Part shown: positions 8,199 to 16,910 of the stretch, in pieces
Layout: the number at the start of each line of letters is the position of its first letter
Numbering within the stretch: position 1 is the stretch's first letter
Origin: Caulobacter sp.
GTDB taxonomy: Bacteria > Pseudomonadota > Alphaproteobacteria > Caulobacterales > Caulobacteraceae
Length of the DNA stretch: 36,647 bases
Reading direction: 5' to 3'
NCBI GenBank assembly: GCA_026225565.1
Contig: JAMFTA010000038.1
Location: 1 to 36,647 of the forward strand
Notes under the pieces: model-generated
Databases searched by the model: none
Told to the model about the DNA's origin: nothing
What the model saw: only the letters and a program-made list of their open reading frames with translations
Made by a program: the position numbers and the translations under genes

Positions 8199-8846
8199 AT
8201 GACGCAGGCGCAAGGGACGGGCGAGGAGGACGGCGCGCCCTTGTCCATTTGTCTGTTCTGCGGCTCTTCTCCGGGCGCCGATCCGGCCTTCATGCAGGCG
8301 GCGGAGGACTTTGGACGGACCTTGGCGCAGGACGGCTCGCGCCTGGTCTACGGCGGCGGCGGCGTCGGGTTGATGGGGGCAGGCTCCAAGGCGGCCCACG
8401 CCGCCGGCGGGCGGGTGCTGGGGATCATGCCGGGCTTTTTACGCTCCCACGAGATCCTCTACGACGCGGTGGAGACCATCGTGGTCGACACCATGCACGA
8501 GCGCAAACGCATCATGTTCGAGCAATCGGACGCCTTCGCCATCTTCCCCGGCGGGGTGGGCACCCTGGAAGAGGTGGTGGAGCTGATGTCGTGGCGACGG
8601 CTCGATCTGCACCGCAAGCCCATCGTCTTTCTGGACATGCACGGCTTCTGGCGCCCGTTCTTCGCCCTGATGGCGCACACGGTGGAGCAGGAATTTACCC
8701 CGGCCTGGCTGGCGGACACCTTTAGCACCGTGGAGACGGTGGCCGAAGTCTTGCCGATGATCCGCCAGATGCGCGCGGCGGCGCCGTCTGGGCCCGGCTT
8801 CGACGGCTACGCCCAGCAAAACGCCGAGGTCGCCGCCAAGGCGTGA
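8199..8846 (+). CDS. LOG-family protein (cytokinin riboside 5'-monophosphate phosphoribohydrolase type)
   Basis: The 215-residue protein carries the LOG hallmarks: a CGSSPGADPAF opening (21-31), YGGGGVGLMG (51-60), MHERKR (99-104) and the catalytic PGGVGTLEE (117-125). LOG enzymes split N6-modified or plain nucleoside monophosphates into base and ribose 5-phosphate. In most bacteria they act in nucleotide turnover rather than hormone synthesis, and many were mislabelled lysine decarboxylase. An AAAAGGA ribosome-binding site is about 10 bases before the ATG. It is divergent from the lipoprotein gene across 80 bases. Confidence 0.88.
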   Translation: MTQAQGTGEEDGAPLSICLFCGSSPGADPAFMQAAEDFGRTLAQDGSRLVYGGGGVGLMGAGSKAAHAAGGRVLGIMPGFLRSHEILYDAVETIVVDTMHERKRIMFEQSDAFAIFPGGVGTLEEVVELMSWRRLDLHRKPIVFLDMHGFWRPFFALMAHTVEQEFTPAWLADTFSTVETVAEVLPMIRQMRAAAPSGPGFDGYAQQNAEVAAKA

Positions 8847-9117
8847 GCGCGGCTTGGCGCCCTCGCCCGGCCGGGACGGACTATTAGTCTGCGGTTGGAT
8901 GCGCCAGGCTGAGGCGGTGGCGCGCGTTCGGTCTCCAGTCAGGCTTATTCGGGAACGCCGATTGGCTCGGCGGCAGTGACGGGGATACGCCCCGTCGAGG
9001 ACGAGCTGACCCGGTCGTTGGGCTCGCGCTGCCGAGCCTCCTTTCCAAACCGCAAGATCGGTCAAGCGCGCGACAGCCTCACACGCCAAGCTAAGATCGC
9101 CACAACGGATGAGGACG

Positions 9118-9999
9118 ATGACTGCGACGCTCGACCATTACCATGCCCGGATGCAGAGGGTGCTGGATCATATCGATCGGCATCTGGACGGCGATCTGGA
9201 CCTGGAGGCGATGAGCAGCGTGGCGGCGTTTTCCAAATTCCATTTCCACCGGCAGTTCAAGGCGACCTTCGGGGTGTCCCTGCATCGCTATGTCCAACTG
9301 GCCCGCATGCGGCACGCCTCGAAGCGGCTGGCGGACGGTCAGGGACAGAGCGTCACCGATATCGCCCTGGACGCCGGCTACGAGTCGCCCGACGCTTTCG
9401 CCCGCGCCTTTCGCCAAAAGTTTCGGCAGTCGCCGTCGAGTTTCCGGAAATCTCCCGACTGGGAGCCGTGGCTTCAGGCCTTCGGGCCTCTCAACACAGC
9501 CAGGAGCAAGATCATGCAGACGCCTTTCACCCCCGATCAGGTGACCTACCGCGAGGTGGCCCCAACCCGCGTGGCGATCTTCGAGCACCGGGGCGACCCC
9601 GAGACCATCGACGCCACCGTCCAGCGGTTCATCGCCTGGCGCAAAGCCGTCGGGCTTTCGCCCCAGACCAACCCAACCTTCAACATCTGGTATTCTGAGC
9701 GACGCCCCGCCGATCCCGCTGAATACAGCATGGATCTCTGCGTCGGCGTCAGCGCCGATCAGCCGATCCCATCCATGGGCGAAACGGTCAAGGCCGGGGA
9801 AATCCCCGGCGGACGCTGCGCGGTGCTGCGCGTGACCGGCGACACCCACAACCTGGAGCCCGCCGCCCTCTACCTGTACCGCGACTGGCTGCCGGCGAGC
9901 GGCGAAGAGATGCGCGACTTTCCCATCTACTGCCAACGCTTCTTCTTGGACCAACCGGAACAGGGCACGGCGGCGGAGCTGTTTTTACCGTTGAAGTAA
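9118..9999 (+). CDS. AraC-family regulator with GyrI-like effector domain
   Basis: The 293-residue protein has the DNA-binding domain first (about 5-110): two helix-turn-helix units ending in the family motif VTDIALDAGYESPDAFARAFRQKFRQSP, which is split here as IALDAGYESPDAFARAF. A GyrI-like small-molecule domain follows (about 140-290), with the REVAPTRVAIFEHRGDP entry and a C-terminal RDFPIYCQRFF segment. This N-HTH/C-GyrI order is that of the SoxS/Rob-like multidrug regulators. No adjacent efflux gene is present, so the target is unknown. Two in-frame ATGs are possible (9109 and 9118); the second has a GAGG just before it. The 270 bases upstream hold no recognisable feature. Confidence 0.87.
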   Translation: MTATLDHYHARMQRVLDHIDRHLDGDLDLEAMSSVAAFSKFHFHRQFKATFGVSLHRYVQLARMRHASKRLADGQGQSVTDIALDAGYESPDAFARAFRQKFRQSPSSFRKSPDWEPWLQAFGPLNTARSKIMQTPFTPDQVTYREVAPTRVAIFEHRGDPETIDATVQRFIAWRKAVGLSPQTNPTFNIWYSERRPADPAEYSMDLCVGVSADQPIPSMGETVKAGEIPGGRCAVLRVTGDTHNLEPAALYLYRDWLPASGEEMRDFPIYCQRFFLDQPEQGTAAELFLPLK

Positions 10000-10093
10000 G
10001 CGATCATGTCGCCCGGTTGGCGAAAGGGTGGCGCGGTCCGCAGAACACTCCACCGACCTTCGAAACCCCAGGAGAACATCTCGCGCCTGGCCG

Positions 10094-10360
10094 TTACGGC
10101 AGAACCGACAAGCCCGCCTCTCGCAGCGCCTTGGCCTTGGTCAGGGCGTCGGGGGCGCAGGTCTTCCAGTAGACCGCATCGATGCGGCAATCATTTCGGA
10201 CGCTGGCCTGGGCTGCGCGCCGACGGCTGGCGCAATGGGCCAACATGCGGGCGTGAGAGGCGCGTAGCGGAGTCTCATAGAGGTGAGGGGCGCCGGGCGT
10301 GGCCGCGCCGTCGTTGGCGCCGGCGAAGGCGACGGTTTCGGGTCTGATCCAGTGCAACAT
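10094..10360 (-). CDS. Possible small protein, 88 aa, unknown
   Basis: The frame runs from ATG 10360 to TAA 10094. It has a reasonable amino-acid mix with two Cys near the middle and end (RNDC and WKTC). Its C-terminus, DALTKAKALREAGLSVLP, reads like a helical segment. I do not recognise a family. The ribosome-binding site is weak, and two plus-strand frames overlap it, so it may be spurious. It is kept because the composition is better than the competing frames and it fills an otherwise empty 500-base gap. Confidence 0.4.
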   Translation of the reverse strand: MLHWIRPETVAFAGANDGAATPGAPHLYETPLRASHARMLAHCASRRRAAQASVRNDCRIDAVYWKTCAPDALTKAKALREAGLSVLP

Positions 10361-10537
10361 GACGAACGCTCTGCTTTACGCTAGCGCTCTTCGGCCTCGT
10401 TCGGCGGCCAAAAGCCTGTGAAGTGGACGGTTAGCCTTCTGGCCGCCGCTACAGAGGTAACAGCTTGCTAACCATATCGATCCCGGCGCAAGCCCTATAT
10501 CGTTCGATGTAAGCGATCGCGCCCACCCGGGGCGTGG

Positions 10538-11008
10538 TCAATCGTCGCGGTGGACCCGTTCGCGCCGCTCGTGGCGCTCCTGCGCCTCTAGACTCAGGGT
10601 GGCGATGGGCCGGGCGTCCAGGCGGGCCAGGCCGATGGGCTCGCCGGTATCTTCGCAATAGCCGTAAGAGCCGTCCTCGATGCGCCTGATCGCCGCCTCG
10701 ATCTTGGAGATCAGCTTGCGCTGGCGATCCCGCGTGCGCAGCTCCAAGGACCGATCGGTCTCGGACGAGGCGCGATCGGCCAGATCGGGATGATTCTCCG
10801 TCTCGGCCTGCAGATGGGACAGGGTCTCGCGAGACTCGCGGAGGATATCGTCCTTCCATCCCAGCAGTTTCAGTCTGAAATAGGCCAGCTGCCGTTCATT
10901 CATGAACGGTTCGTCGTCCCGCGGACGATAGCCTTCGGGAATAACGCTCGTCTCGCGCGCTTCAAGAACCGATGTGGCCGTCTCCATCGACGTCCTCACA
11001 CTTTTCAT
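10538..11008 (-). CDS. dksA: DksA/TraR-family RNA polymerase-binding regulator, degenerate zinc finger
   Basis: The 156-residue protein has an N-terminal extension, then the DksA core starting near FMNERQLAYFRLKLL (35-49). A long coiled coil follows, whose tip carries the acidic DLADRAS sequence (75-81), and then the C-terminal globular domain. DksA binds in the RNA polymerase secondary channel and, with ppGpp, retunes rRNA, amino-acid and flagellar promoters. The four-cysteine zinc finger is reduced to one cysteine (C118, in YGYCEDTGEPIGLARL), as in cysteine-poor DksA forms. The start at 11008 or the in-frame ATG 10987 are both possible. The long upstream frame to 11542 reads over fliX and is not real. 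It lies 77 bases downstream of fliX in the same direction, probably co-transcribed. Confidence 0.9.
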   Translation of the reverse strand: MKSVRTSMETATSVLEARETSVIPEGYRPRDDEPFMNERQLAYFRLKLLGWKDDILRESRETLSHLQAETENHPDLADRASSETDRSLELRTRDRQRKLISKIEAAIRRIEDGSYGYCEDTGEPIGLARLDARPIATLSLEAQERHERRERVHRDD

Positions 11009-11085
11009 TCCAACGCCCCCGACGGGCGCGCCGCTTATAACATCAGTTTGGAATGGTTCAACGCCTTGCGAATCGCCAAGTTTCG

Positions 11086-11526
11086 TCACGCTGCGCGCGA
11101 ATTCATGGCCTGGGCGACTTCCTGCTTGGCCAACTCGACCGCGGCGCGGGTTTCGATCTCGTCGAGCACCCCTTCCAGCGCTGGATCGTCGGTCTCTGCC
11201 CGGCTCTCGCGCACCACCACGGTGAGCTGCGAGAGCATGGTCGCGCCATCCTCCCCGTCCAGCATGGAGAGGGTCACCGAGTCCAGGATGTCGAGCAGCC
11301 GGGTCGCCCGCTTCACCGCCCGCTTGCGCCGCTCCATGGGCCCCGGCGCCTCCTGCAGCGCCAGCAAGGCGTCCAGGGAGTTGACCGCCCCCAGCGCCCC
11401 GGCCGGCGCCGCTGGCGCGGTCTCGCGGGCGCCCCCCGCGACCGGCGCGAATCCCGGCGCGGCCGGGCCTTGTGCGCGGCCCGCGCCGGTGGTGGCGCCG
11501 ACACCGCTCCCGCTCTGGATCTTCAT
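11086..11526 (-). CDS. fliX: Flagellar assembly regulator FliX
   Basis: This is a 146-residue protein with an N-terminal Ala/Gly/Pro-rich linker (about 1-45) and a helical C-terminal domain with RRKRAVKRATRLLDILDSV and a final EIETRAAVELAKQEVAQA helix. This layout matches FliX of Caulobacter, which couples early basal-body assembly to activity of the sigma-54 activator FlbD. Identification rests on this composition and on its position: FliX is divergently placed from flgI in Caulobacter, and flgI is the divergent neighbour here. I see no clear CtrA site in its upstream region. Confidence 0.82.
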   Translation of the reverse strand: MKIQSGSGVGATTGAGRAQGPAAPGFAPVAGGARETAPAAPAGALGAVNSLDALLALQEAPGPMERRKRAVKRATRLLDILDSVTLSMLDGEDGATMLSQLTVVVRESRAETDDPALEGVLDEIETRAAVELAKQEVAQAMNSRAA

Positions 11527-11592
11527 GCGAATGAACCGTCATTAACCATAAGGCGATTTTTGCGCGGTGGGTGTTGCTTAGCCGTTAACGCC

Positions 11593-11607
11593 CGGCAGCT
11601 TTTGCCG
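11593..11607. promoter_or_regulatory. ftr-like FlbD enhancer palindrome CGGCA-N5-TGCCG
   Basis: A perfect five-base inverted repeat around a five-base spacer (CGGCAGCTTTTGCCG) lies between fliX and flgI. Its centre is about 85 bases upstream of the sigma-54 element at 11678. FlbD-binding ftr sites of Caulobacter contain CGGCA/TGCCG half-sites and act about 100 bases from the promoter, so sequence and distance both fit. It may also repress or activate fliX. Confidence 0.65.
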
Positions 11608-11677
11608 TCAGGGGCCGCAGTGGGCGAAGATGTCACTTTTGCTCCCTTGATTCCATGGACATTTTCAAAAGCCCCTT

Positions 11678-11692
11678 TGGCATGATCGTCGC
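11678..11692 (+). promoter_or_regulatory. Sigma-54 promoter of the flgI operon
   Basis: TGGCAT-N5-TCGC matches the sigma-54 consensus TGGCAC-N5-TTGC. The invariant GG (11679-11680) and GC (11691-11692) are 12 bases apart, as required. The predicted transcription start is near 11704, leaving about 45 bases before the flgI ATG. Confidence 0.7.
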
Positions 11693-11749
11693 ATAGGCCG
11701 GTGCGGGCCGCCTCAAGGCTGGCCCTTGGAGCTGCCGGAGCGGCGTTAG

Positions 11750-12868
11750 ATGCGTTTTAGAGTTCTGTCGCGTTTGATCTTGTCGAGCCTGGTGGTGCTG
11801 GCGCCGTTCACGGCCACGCCGGCCTCCGCACGCTCACGCATCAAAGACATCGTCACCTTCGAGGGCGTGCGCGACAACCAATTGGTCGGCTACGGCCTGG
11901 TGGTCGGGCTGAACGGCACCGGCGACAGCCTGCGCAACGCCCCCTTCACCAAACAGAGCCTGCAGTCGATGCTGGAGCGCCTGGGGGTCAACACCCGCGA
12001 CGCCACCAATATCGACACCAAGAATGTCGCCGCCGTGATGGTCACCGCGCGCCTGCCCGCCTTCGTCGCCACGGGATCGCAGATCGACGTCACGGTCTCG
12101 GCCGCCGGCGACGCCAAAAGCCTCCTCGGCGGCACCTTGATGGTCACGCCGCTGATCGGCGCGGATGGGGAGATCTATGCGGTGTCCCAGGGCACGGTGC
12201 AGACCGGCGCTGTCTCCGCCTCGGGCGGGTCGGGCTCTTCGGTCACGCGCGGGGTGCCCACCGCCGGCCGCATCGCCGGAGGAGGCGTGGTGGAGCGGGA
12301 GCTGGGTTTCGACATGGCCAAGCTCGGCGTCATGCGTATGACCCTGCGCAACCCGGACTTCACCACCTCCCAACGCATCGCCGAAGCCATCAATAAGACC
12401 TATCCCGGCGCCGCCGCCGCCGACAACCCCACCATCGTCACGTTGAAGCCCCCCGCCGGCGCGCGCCTGGTGGACTTCATCACCGCCATCGAGCAGATCG
12501 AGGTGCAGCCCGACAGCCCCGCCAAGGTGGTGATCGACGAGGTGGCGGGCATTGTGGTTATGGGCGACCAGGTCCGCATCTCCACCGTCGCCATCGCCCA
12601 GGGCAATCTGACCATCTCGGTGCAGGAGACGCCTCAGGTGTCCCAGCCCGCCCCCTTCAGCCAGGGTCAGACCGCGGTCACCACCCAATCCAACATCAAG
12701 GTCGACGAGGAGAAGGGCAAGAAGCTGATCGTGCTGAAGTCCGGCGCCTCGCTCGCCACCCTGGTCAAGGGGCTGAACGCCCTGGGCGTCGCCCCCCGCG
12801 ACATGATCTCCATCCTGCAAACCATCAAGGCCGCCGGCGCCCTGCAAGCCGAAATCGAGGTGATGTGA
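11750..12868 (+). CDS. flgI: Flagellar P-ring protein FlgI
   Basis: The 372-residue protein starts with a Sec signal peptide (basic MRFRVLSR, hydrophobic core, cleavage after ASA at about 27). It then shows the FlgI signature: [20 protein letters not shown] and [11 protein letters not shown], and later VERELGF and [17 protein letters not shown]. FlgI forms the P ring in the periplasm around the flagellar rod. The length agrees with the family (about 365-375). GGAG at 11737-11740 precedes the ATG. The gene leads an overlapping set with flgJ/cheL and flbY, driven by the sigma-54 promoter at 11678. Confidence 0.95.
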   Translation: MRFRVLSRLILSSLVVLAPFTATPASARSRIKDIVTFEGVRDNQLVGYGLVVGLNGTGDSLRNAPFTKQSLQSMLERLGVNTRDATNIDTKNVAAVMVTARLPAFVATGSQIDVTVSAAGDAKSLLGGTLMVTPLIGADGEIYAVSQGTVQTGAVSASGGSGSSVTRGVPTAGRIAGGGVVERELGFDMAKLGVMRMTLRNPDFTTSQRIAEAINKTYPGAAAADNPTIVTLKPPAGARLVDFITAIEQIEVQPDSPAKVVIDEVAGIVVMGDQVRISTVAIAQGNLTISVQETPQVSQPAPFSQGQTAVTTQSNIKVDEEKGKKLIVLKSGASLATLVKGLNALGVAPRDMISILQTIKAAGALQAEIEVM

Positions 12869-13179
12869 TGAGCGTATCGGCCTACGGGTCCAACCTCGCG
12901 CCGATGGTCATGCCCGCCGGCCTGCCCGCCGCCAGTCCGGCTCTGCGCACCAAGATCGACGCCACCGCCAAGCAGTTCGAATCCCAGTTTCTCTCGGCCA
13001 TGCTGGGCCAGATGTTCGAGGGCACCGAGGTCTCCGCCCCCTTTGGCGGCGGCGCTGGGGAGGGGGCGTTCAAGTCCTTCCTCACCGACGCCTTCGCCAA
13101 GACCATCGCCAGCCATGGCGGCGTCGGTCTGGCCAAGCATGTCTCCAAGGAAATGTTGACCATGCAGGGGTTGAGCTGA
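12868..13179 (+). CDS. cheL: Rod-binding protein (FlgJ N-domain only, CheL-like)
   Basis: This 103-residue protein corresponds to the rod-binding N-domain of FlgJ alone (PF10135). The core is [19 protein letters not shown], followed by [27 protein letters not shown]. The muramidase half found in enterobacterial FlgJ is absent, as is normal in alphaproteobacteria, where the short form is often called CheL. It is thought to help rod assembly in the periplasm. The start overlaps the flgI stop as TGATG; a GTG three bases earlier is an alternative. Confidence 0.88.
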   Translation: MSVSAYGSNLAPMVMPAGLPAASPALRTKIDATAKQFESQFLSAMLGQMFEGTEVSAPFGGGAGEGAFKSFLTDAFAKTIASHGGVGLAKHVSKEMLTMQGLS

Positions 13180-13619
13180 TGTCCCTTTCCGCCAACGACG
13201 CCGACGATCGCGCCCAGCAACTGCTCTCCCTGACCGAAGGCCTGACCAAGCGGCTGGTCGAGGAGACCCAGGCTTTCGAAAATCGCCGCCCCCAGACGGT
13301 GGCTGGACGCACCGAGGAAACCTTGCGGCTGGCCAACCTCTATCGCCACGAATCCCTGCGTATCCGCCACGATCCGTCCTTGCTGGATGGCTGCAAGTTC
13401 GAGCTGAAACAGCGCCTGGTGCAGGCCACCATCTCTTTCCAGTCGGTGCTGGCTCGCCACGGACGCGCGGTGAAGGCCGCCAAGACCCTGACCGAGGGCC
13501 TGGTTCACGCCATCGCCAACGAAGTGGCCGCCCAGCGCACCCGCAACGCCGGCTATGGCCCCACCGCCAGGGCCGCCCACGGCGACGCCTCCGCCATCAC
13601 CCTGAACCGGCGGGCGTAG
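13179..13619 (+). CDS. flbY: Flagellar protein FlbY (FlgN-like)
   Basis: The 146-residue protein is almost wholly helical and charged: LLSLTEGLTKRLVEETQAFE, a LANLYRHESLRIRHDPSLL segment, and a basic C-terminal tail. Position directly behind flgI and cheL and a TGATG overlap with cheL identify it as FlbY. This is a Caulobacter-type flagellar protein whose helical pattern resembles export chaperones of the FlgN kind. The chaperone role is inferred. Confidence 0.75.
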   Translation: MSLSANDADDRAQQLLSLTEGLTKRLVEETQAFENRRPQTVAGRTEETLRLANLYRHESLRIRHDPSLLDGCKFELKQRLVQATISFQSVLARHGRAVKAAKTLTEGLVHAIANEVAAQRTRNAGYGPTARAAHGDASAITLNRRA

Positions 13620-13688
13620 CGCTCCCCCGAAAGATCATGCGCGGGGCGGGTCTCCTCGGTTAGAGCTTGATCGAATTGGAGGATTCAG

Positions 13689-15152
13689 GTGTCCCCTATC
13701 CTGATCATCGGCGCTGGACCTGTCGGGCTGACGATGGCGGCCGAACTGGCGCGTTATGGCGTTCCCGTGCGGATCGTCGACCGCAGTCCCGAGCCCACCC
13801 AGACCTCCAGGGCCTTGGTCGTCTGGAGCCGCACGCTGGAACTGATGGACCGCATGGGCTGCACGACGGCCTTTCTCGGCGCGGGGCTCAAGGCTCGGGG
13901 TGCGACCATCCGCAGCAGCACGCGCGTTCTGGGCCACCCGACCTTCGACCGCATCGCCAGCCCCTACGCCTTCGCCCTGATGATCCCCCAGTCGGAGACC
14001 GAGCGGCTTTTGACCGAGCACCTCGCCACCTTTGGCGTAGCGGTCGAACGGCGGGTCGAACTGATCGCTTTCGCTGAGGGCGCCGCCGGCGTCGCCGCCA
14101 GTCTCGGCCACGCCGATGGGCGTGAGGAAAGCATCGACACCCCCTTTTTGCTCGGCTGCGACGGCGCCCACAGCGTGGTGCGCCACGGTCTGGGTCTGGC
14201 GTTCCGCGGTCAGACCCAGGGCGACGATTGGATCTTGGCCGACGTGCGGCTGGAAGGGGCGGGTCGCCCGCCCAGCGATGAGATCGCCACCTACCTGCAC
14301 CGGGACGGGCCGTTCGTCATCTTCCCCATCCCTGGCGGTCGGGCCCGGATCATCGCCATGGTCGGGACGAGCGATCCCGCCAGCCCAAGGGCCGATCCGA
14401 CCTTGGCGGAGGTTCAAGCGCTGATCGATAGCCGCACCGGGGGCGGCTTTGTGGCCCTCGATCCGGTTTGGCTTTCCAACTTCCGCATCAACGGGCGAAA
14501 GGTCGCGGACTACCGCCGAGGCCGGGTCATGCTTTTGGGCGACGCCGCCCACGTCCACAGTCCCGCGGGCGGCCAGGGCATGAACACAGGGATGCAGGAC
14601 GCCATCGGCCTGACCTGGAGGCTGGCGCTGGTGTGGCGGGGCGCGGCGGACACGCTGCTGGACAGCTACAGCGCCGAGCGGTCGGCCGTCGGCGACAAGG
14701 TGCTGCGAAACGCGGGCCTGCTCACCGCCCTTGGGGCCCTAAGGCGCCCCTCCGTCCAGGCGATCCGCAACGCGGCGCTCCACCTTCTGCTTAGCCTCTC
14801 CCCTGTACGAGGGCGAATTGCGGCGATGATGAGCGAGATCGACATCGCCTATCCATACAGCCCGCTTTCCAAAGGTCGCGGCGCGGGAATGCGGCTGGCG
14901 CCAGAGCACTACGATGGACCGCCGCCGGGGGCGGGCGAGCGGCCCCGCTTCATCCTCTACGCCCCCGACGTCAAGCGGGGCGCGGCCTTGGCGTCGCAAT
15001 TTCCGCTCCTTGTGGAGGCGAGGGTGCGCAGACCGCCCAATGAGCGCGAACTGCTGATCGTTCGTCCGGACGGCTATGTGGGATTCTCGGGCGGCGGCCA
15101 GGCGTGGTGGGCGGCGGAAGACTATCTTCGGCGGATCAACGGACGCCTTTAG
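13689..15152 (+). CDS. FAD-dependent aromatic hydroxylase (PheA/TfdB-type monooxygenase)
   Basis: The 487-residue flavoprotein has the FAD-binding GAGPVGL (8-14), the middle DG-type motif (LLGCDGAHSVVRHGLG) and the GDAAHVHSPAGGQGMNTGMQD segment that contacts flavin. This is the class A phenol/chlorophenol hydroxylase pattern, using NAD(P)H and O2 to add one oxygen to an aromatic substrate. A thioredoxin-like C-terminal region is short. GTG at 13689 is the start, with GGAGG at about 13678-13682. The gene stands alone, so its substrate is not indicated; polyketide-type hydroxylases share the same motifs. It converges on ndh. Confidence 0.85.
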   Translation: MSPILIIGAGPVGLTMAAELARYGVPVRIVDRSPEPTQTSRALVVWSRTLELMDRMGCTTAFLGAGLKARGATIRSSTRVLGHPTFDRIASPYAFALMIPQSETERLLTEHLATFGVAVERRVELIAFAEGAAGVAASLGHADGREESIDTPFLLGCDGAHSVVRHGLGLAFRGQTQGDDWILADVRLEGAGRPPSDEIATYLHRDGPFVIFPIPGGRARIIAMVGTSDPASPRADPTLAEVQALIDSRTGGGFVALDPVWLSNFRINGRKVADYRRGRVMLLGDAAHVHSPAGGQGMNTGMQDAIGLTWRLALVWRGAADTLLDSYSAERSAVGDKVLRNAGLLTALGALRRPSVQAIRNAALHLLLSLSPVRGRIAAMMSEIDIAYPYSPLSKGRGAGMRLAPEHYDGPPPGAGERPRFILYAPDVKRGAALASQFPLLVEARVRRPPNERELLIVRPDGYVGFSGGGQAWWAAEDYLRRINGRL

Positions 15153-15169
15153 CCTGATCCTCAGCGGAT

Positions 15170-16486
15170 TCAGTCGATCAGCCGGGCGCCGCCCTCGGTG
15201 GTGAGGTAGCGCCACATCCACTGCATGGCCACCGACAGCCGCCGGTCGAAGCCGATCAAGAGGTAGATGTGGATCAGGCCCCACAGCACCCAGGCGAGGC
15301 CCCGCTTCAAGCTCCAACGCCCGATGACGAACACGGCTGAGGAGCGACCGATCACCGCCGTATCCCCCCGGCTGGCGTAGCGAAACGGGGCCAGCGTCAG
15401 CGGCCCCGCCTTCAGGGCCGCCGCGTCCAGGCGCTTGAGCGCGTGGCCCAGGTGCAGCCCCTGCTGGCTGGCCACCTGGGCCAGGGCCGGCAGCACTTCG
15501 CCGTCCTGCTCCAGGCGGGCAAGATCCCCTAGCACATAGACCCGGTCCTGCCCCGGCGCGGACAGGTCGCTGGCGACGGCGATGCGGCCCAGCCGATCCG
15601 GCGCGATCCCCAGCCAGTCCGCCCCCGCCGCCGCGCGGATGCCGGCGCCCCAGACGATGGCCTCAGCCTCGATCCGCTCGCCGCCGGCGACGACCACCCC
15701 CGCCTCGATGTTTTCCACCTTGGTGTTCAGCCGCACCTCGACGCCGAGCTTGCCAAGCGCCTCCAGGGCGTATTGCGATAAGGTCTCGGGAAAGGCTGTG
15801 AGGAGCTTGGGCGCCGCCTCGATCAGGATCACCCGCGCCGTCTTGGAGTCGATGCGATGGAAGTCCTTGGCCAGGGTGAAGCGGGCCAGCTCCGCCACCG
15901 CCCCGGCCATCTCCACCCCGGTCGGCCCGCCGCCGATGACCACGGTGGTGAGAAGGCGCCGGCGGCGCTCCGGATCGGCCTCGATCTCCGCCGCCTCGAA
16001 GGCCCTGAGCAGCCGGGCGCGTATGGCGCGGGCGTTGTCTATGGTCTTTACGCCGGGGGCGAACTCGGCCCAGGCGTCCTGGCCGAAGTAGTTGTACATG
16101 GAGCCGGTGGCCAGGATCAGCACGTCGTAGGGCAGATGGCCGCCGTCCTTCAGCCGCACCCGGCGGACGACCCGGTCCACCCCCAAAACCTCGCCCAGCA
16201 CCGTATCCACATTGCGGTAACGGGCCAGCACCCGGCGGATCGGCGCGGCGATGTCCGCCGGCGACAGGGCCGCCGTCGCCACCTGATAGAGCAGCGGCAC
16301 GAACAGGTGATAGTTGCGCCGATCGATGACGGTCACCCGATGGGGCCCGCCGCCCAGGGCCTTGGCGCAGGCCAGCCCGCCGAATCCTGCACCGACGATC
16401 ACCACATGGGCCGCCGCCCCCACCGGCGAGGGGGTGCGGTCCTCGTCCGGCAGAGGCGATGAGGCCACGTAGTCGGCGGCCTTCAT
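15170..16486 (-). CDS. ndh: Type II NADH:quinone oxidoreductase (NDH-2)
   Basis: The 438-residue flavoprotein has two dinucleotide-binding folds: GAGFGGLACAKALGG (32-46) for FAD and VVIGGGPTGVEMAGAVAEL for NADH. It also has the YVLGDLA motif with PALAQVASQQG. Its C-terminal hydrophobic/amphipathic helix region, LAWVLWGLIHIYLLIGF, anchors the protein to the membrane. NDH-2 passes electrons from NADH to quinone without pumping protons. The ATG at 16486 overlaps the stop of the MmcQ/YjbR gene as ATGA, showing translational coupling. The frame is open upstream to 16771 but that part is a shadow of the upstream gene. Confidence 0.9.
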   Translation of the reverse strand: MKAADYVASSPLPDEDRTPSPVGAAAHVVIVGAGFGGLACAKALGGGPHRVTVIDRRNYHLFVPLLYQVATAALSPADIAAPIRRVLARYRNVDTVLGEVLGVDRVVRRVRLKDGGHLPYDVLILATGSMYNYFGQDAWAEFAPGVKTIDNARAIRARLLRAFEAAEIEADPERRRRLLTTVVIGGGPTGVEMAGAVAELARFTLAKDFHRIDSKTARVILIEAAPKLLTAFPETLSQYALEALGKLGVEVRLNTKVENIEAGVVVAGGERIEAEAIVWGAGIRAAAGADWLGIAPDRLGRIAVASDLSAPGQDRVYVLGDLARLEQDGEVLPALAQVASQQGLHLGHALKRLDAAALKAGPLTLAPFRYASRGDTAVIGRSSAVFVIGRWSLKRGLAWVLWGLIHIYLLIGFDRRLSVAMQWMWRYLTTEGGARLID

Positions 16487-16833
16487 AGCCCAAGCTCCGC
16501 GCGCTGCTTGCGGGTCAGCTTGGCGGCGACCAGGGCGTGGGCCTCGCGCAGATAGGCGGCCAGGGTCTCGTCGGGCAGGGCGTCGTTCGACGCCAGCTGC
16601 ACCCATTTGGCCCGCGCCAGATAGGGGGCGGGCTCGGCGGCGCCGCTCTCGGTCAGCATCTCGAACGCCAGGTCGGACGCCTTGAACAGGTAGCGCGGCG
16701 CCTCGTTTCCGATGGGCCCGGCGTGGGCGAACATCTTGCCGCCCACACAATAGACCCGATCCTCTCCCCACTTGATCTCCATGACCGCGCCGGGGAGGGC
16801 GAGGGCCATGCGATTGAAGGCGTCGAAGATCAT
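16483..16833 (-). CDS. MmcQ/YjbR family protein
   Basis: The 116-residue protein has the CyaY-like fold pattern of the MmcQ/YjbR family: FNRMALALPGAVMEIKWGEDRVYCVGGKMFA at the N-terminus (positions 6-36), followed by ARAKWVQLA and a final helix with LVAAKLTRKQR. These proteins are thought to bind DNA or act as small accessory factors; the function is not settled. It is the first gene of a two-gene unit with ndh. Confidence 0.85.
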   Translation of the reverse strand: MIFDAFNRMALALPGAVMEIKWGEDRVYCVGGKMFAHAGPIGNEAPRYLFKASDLAFEMLTESGAAEPAPYLARAKWVQLASNDALPDETLAAYLREAHALVAAKLTRKQRAELGL

Positions 16834-16910
16834 GGCGCGGCGCCTATCTAGGCTTTGATGAGAGCCCCTTCGCGGGAAGCGAAGCGTGGGAAGGATTTTG
16901 TTGAAAGCAG

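Noticed and set aside
11009-11542. Upstream extension of the dksA frame
   Set aside because: It runs through fliX in another frame and gives an Arg/Gly-rich sequence; DksA homology starts well after 11008.
11720-11735. Second sigma-54-like sequence TGGCCC...GCTGC before flgI
   Set aside because: The GG and GC are 13 bases apart instead of 12, and it lies too close to the start codon; the element at 11678 fits better.
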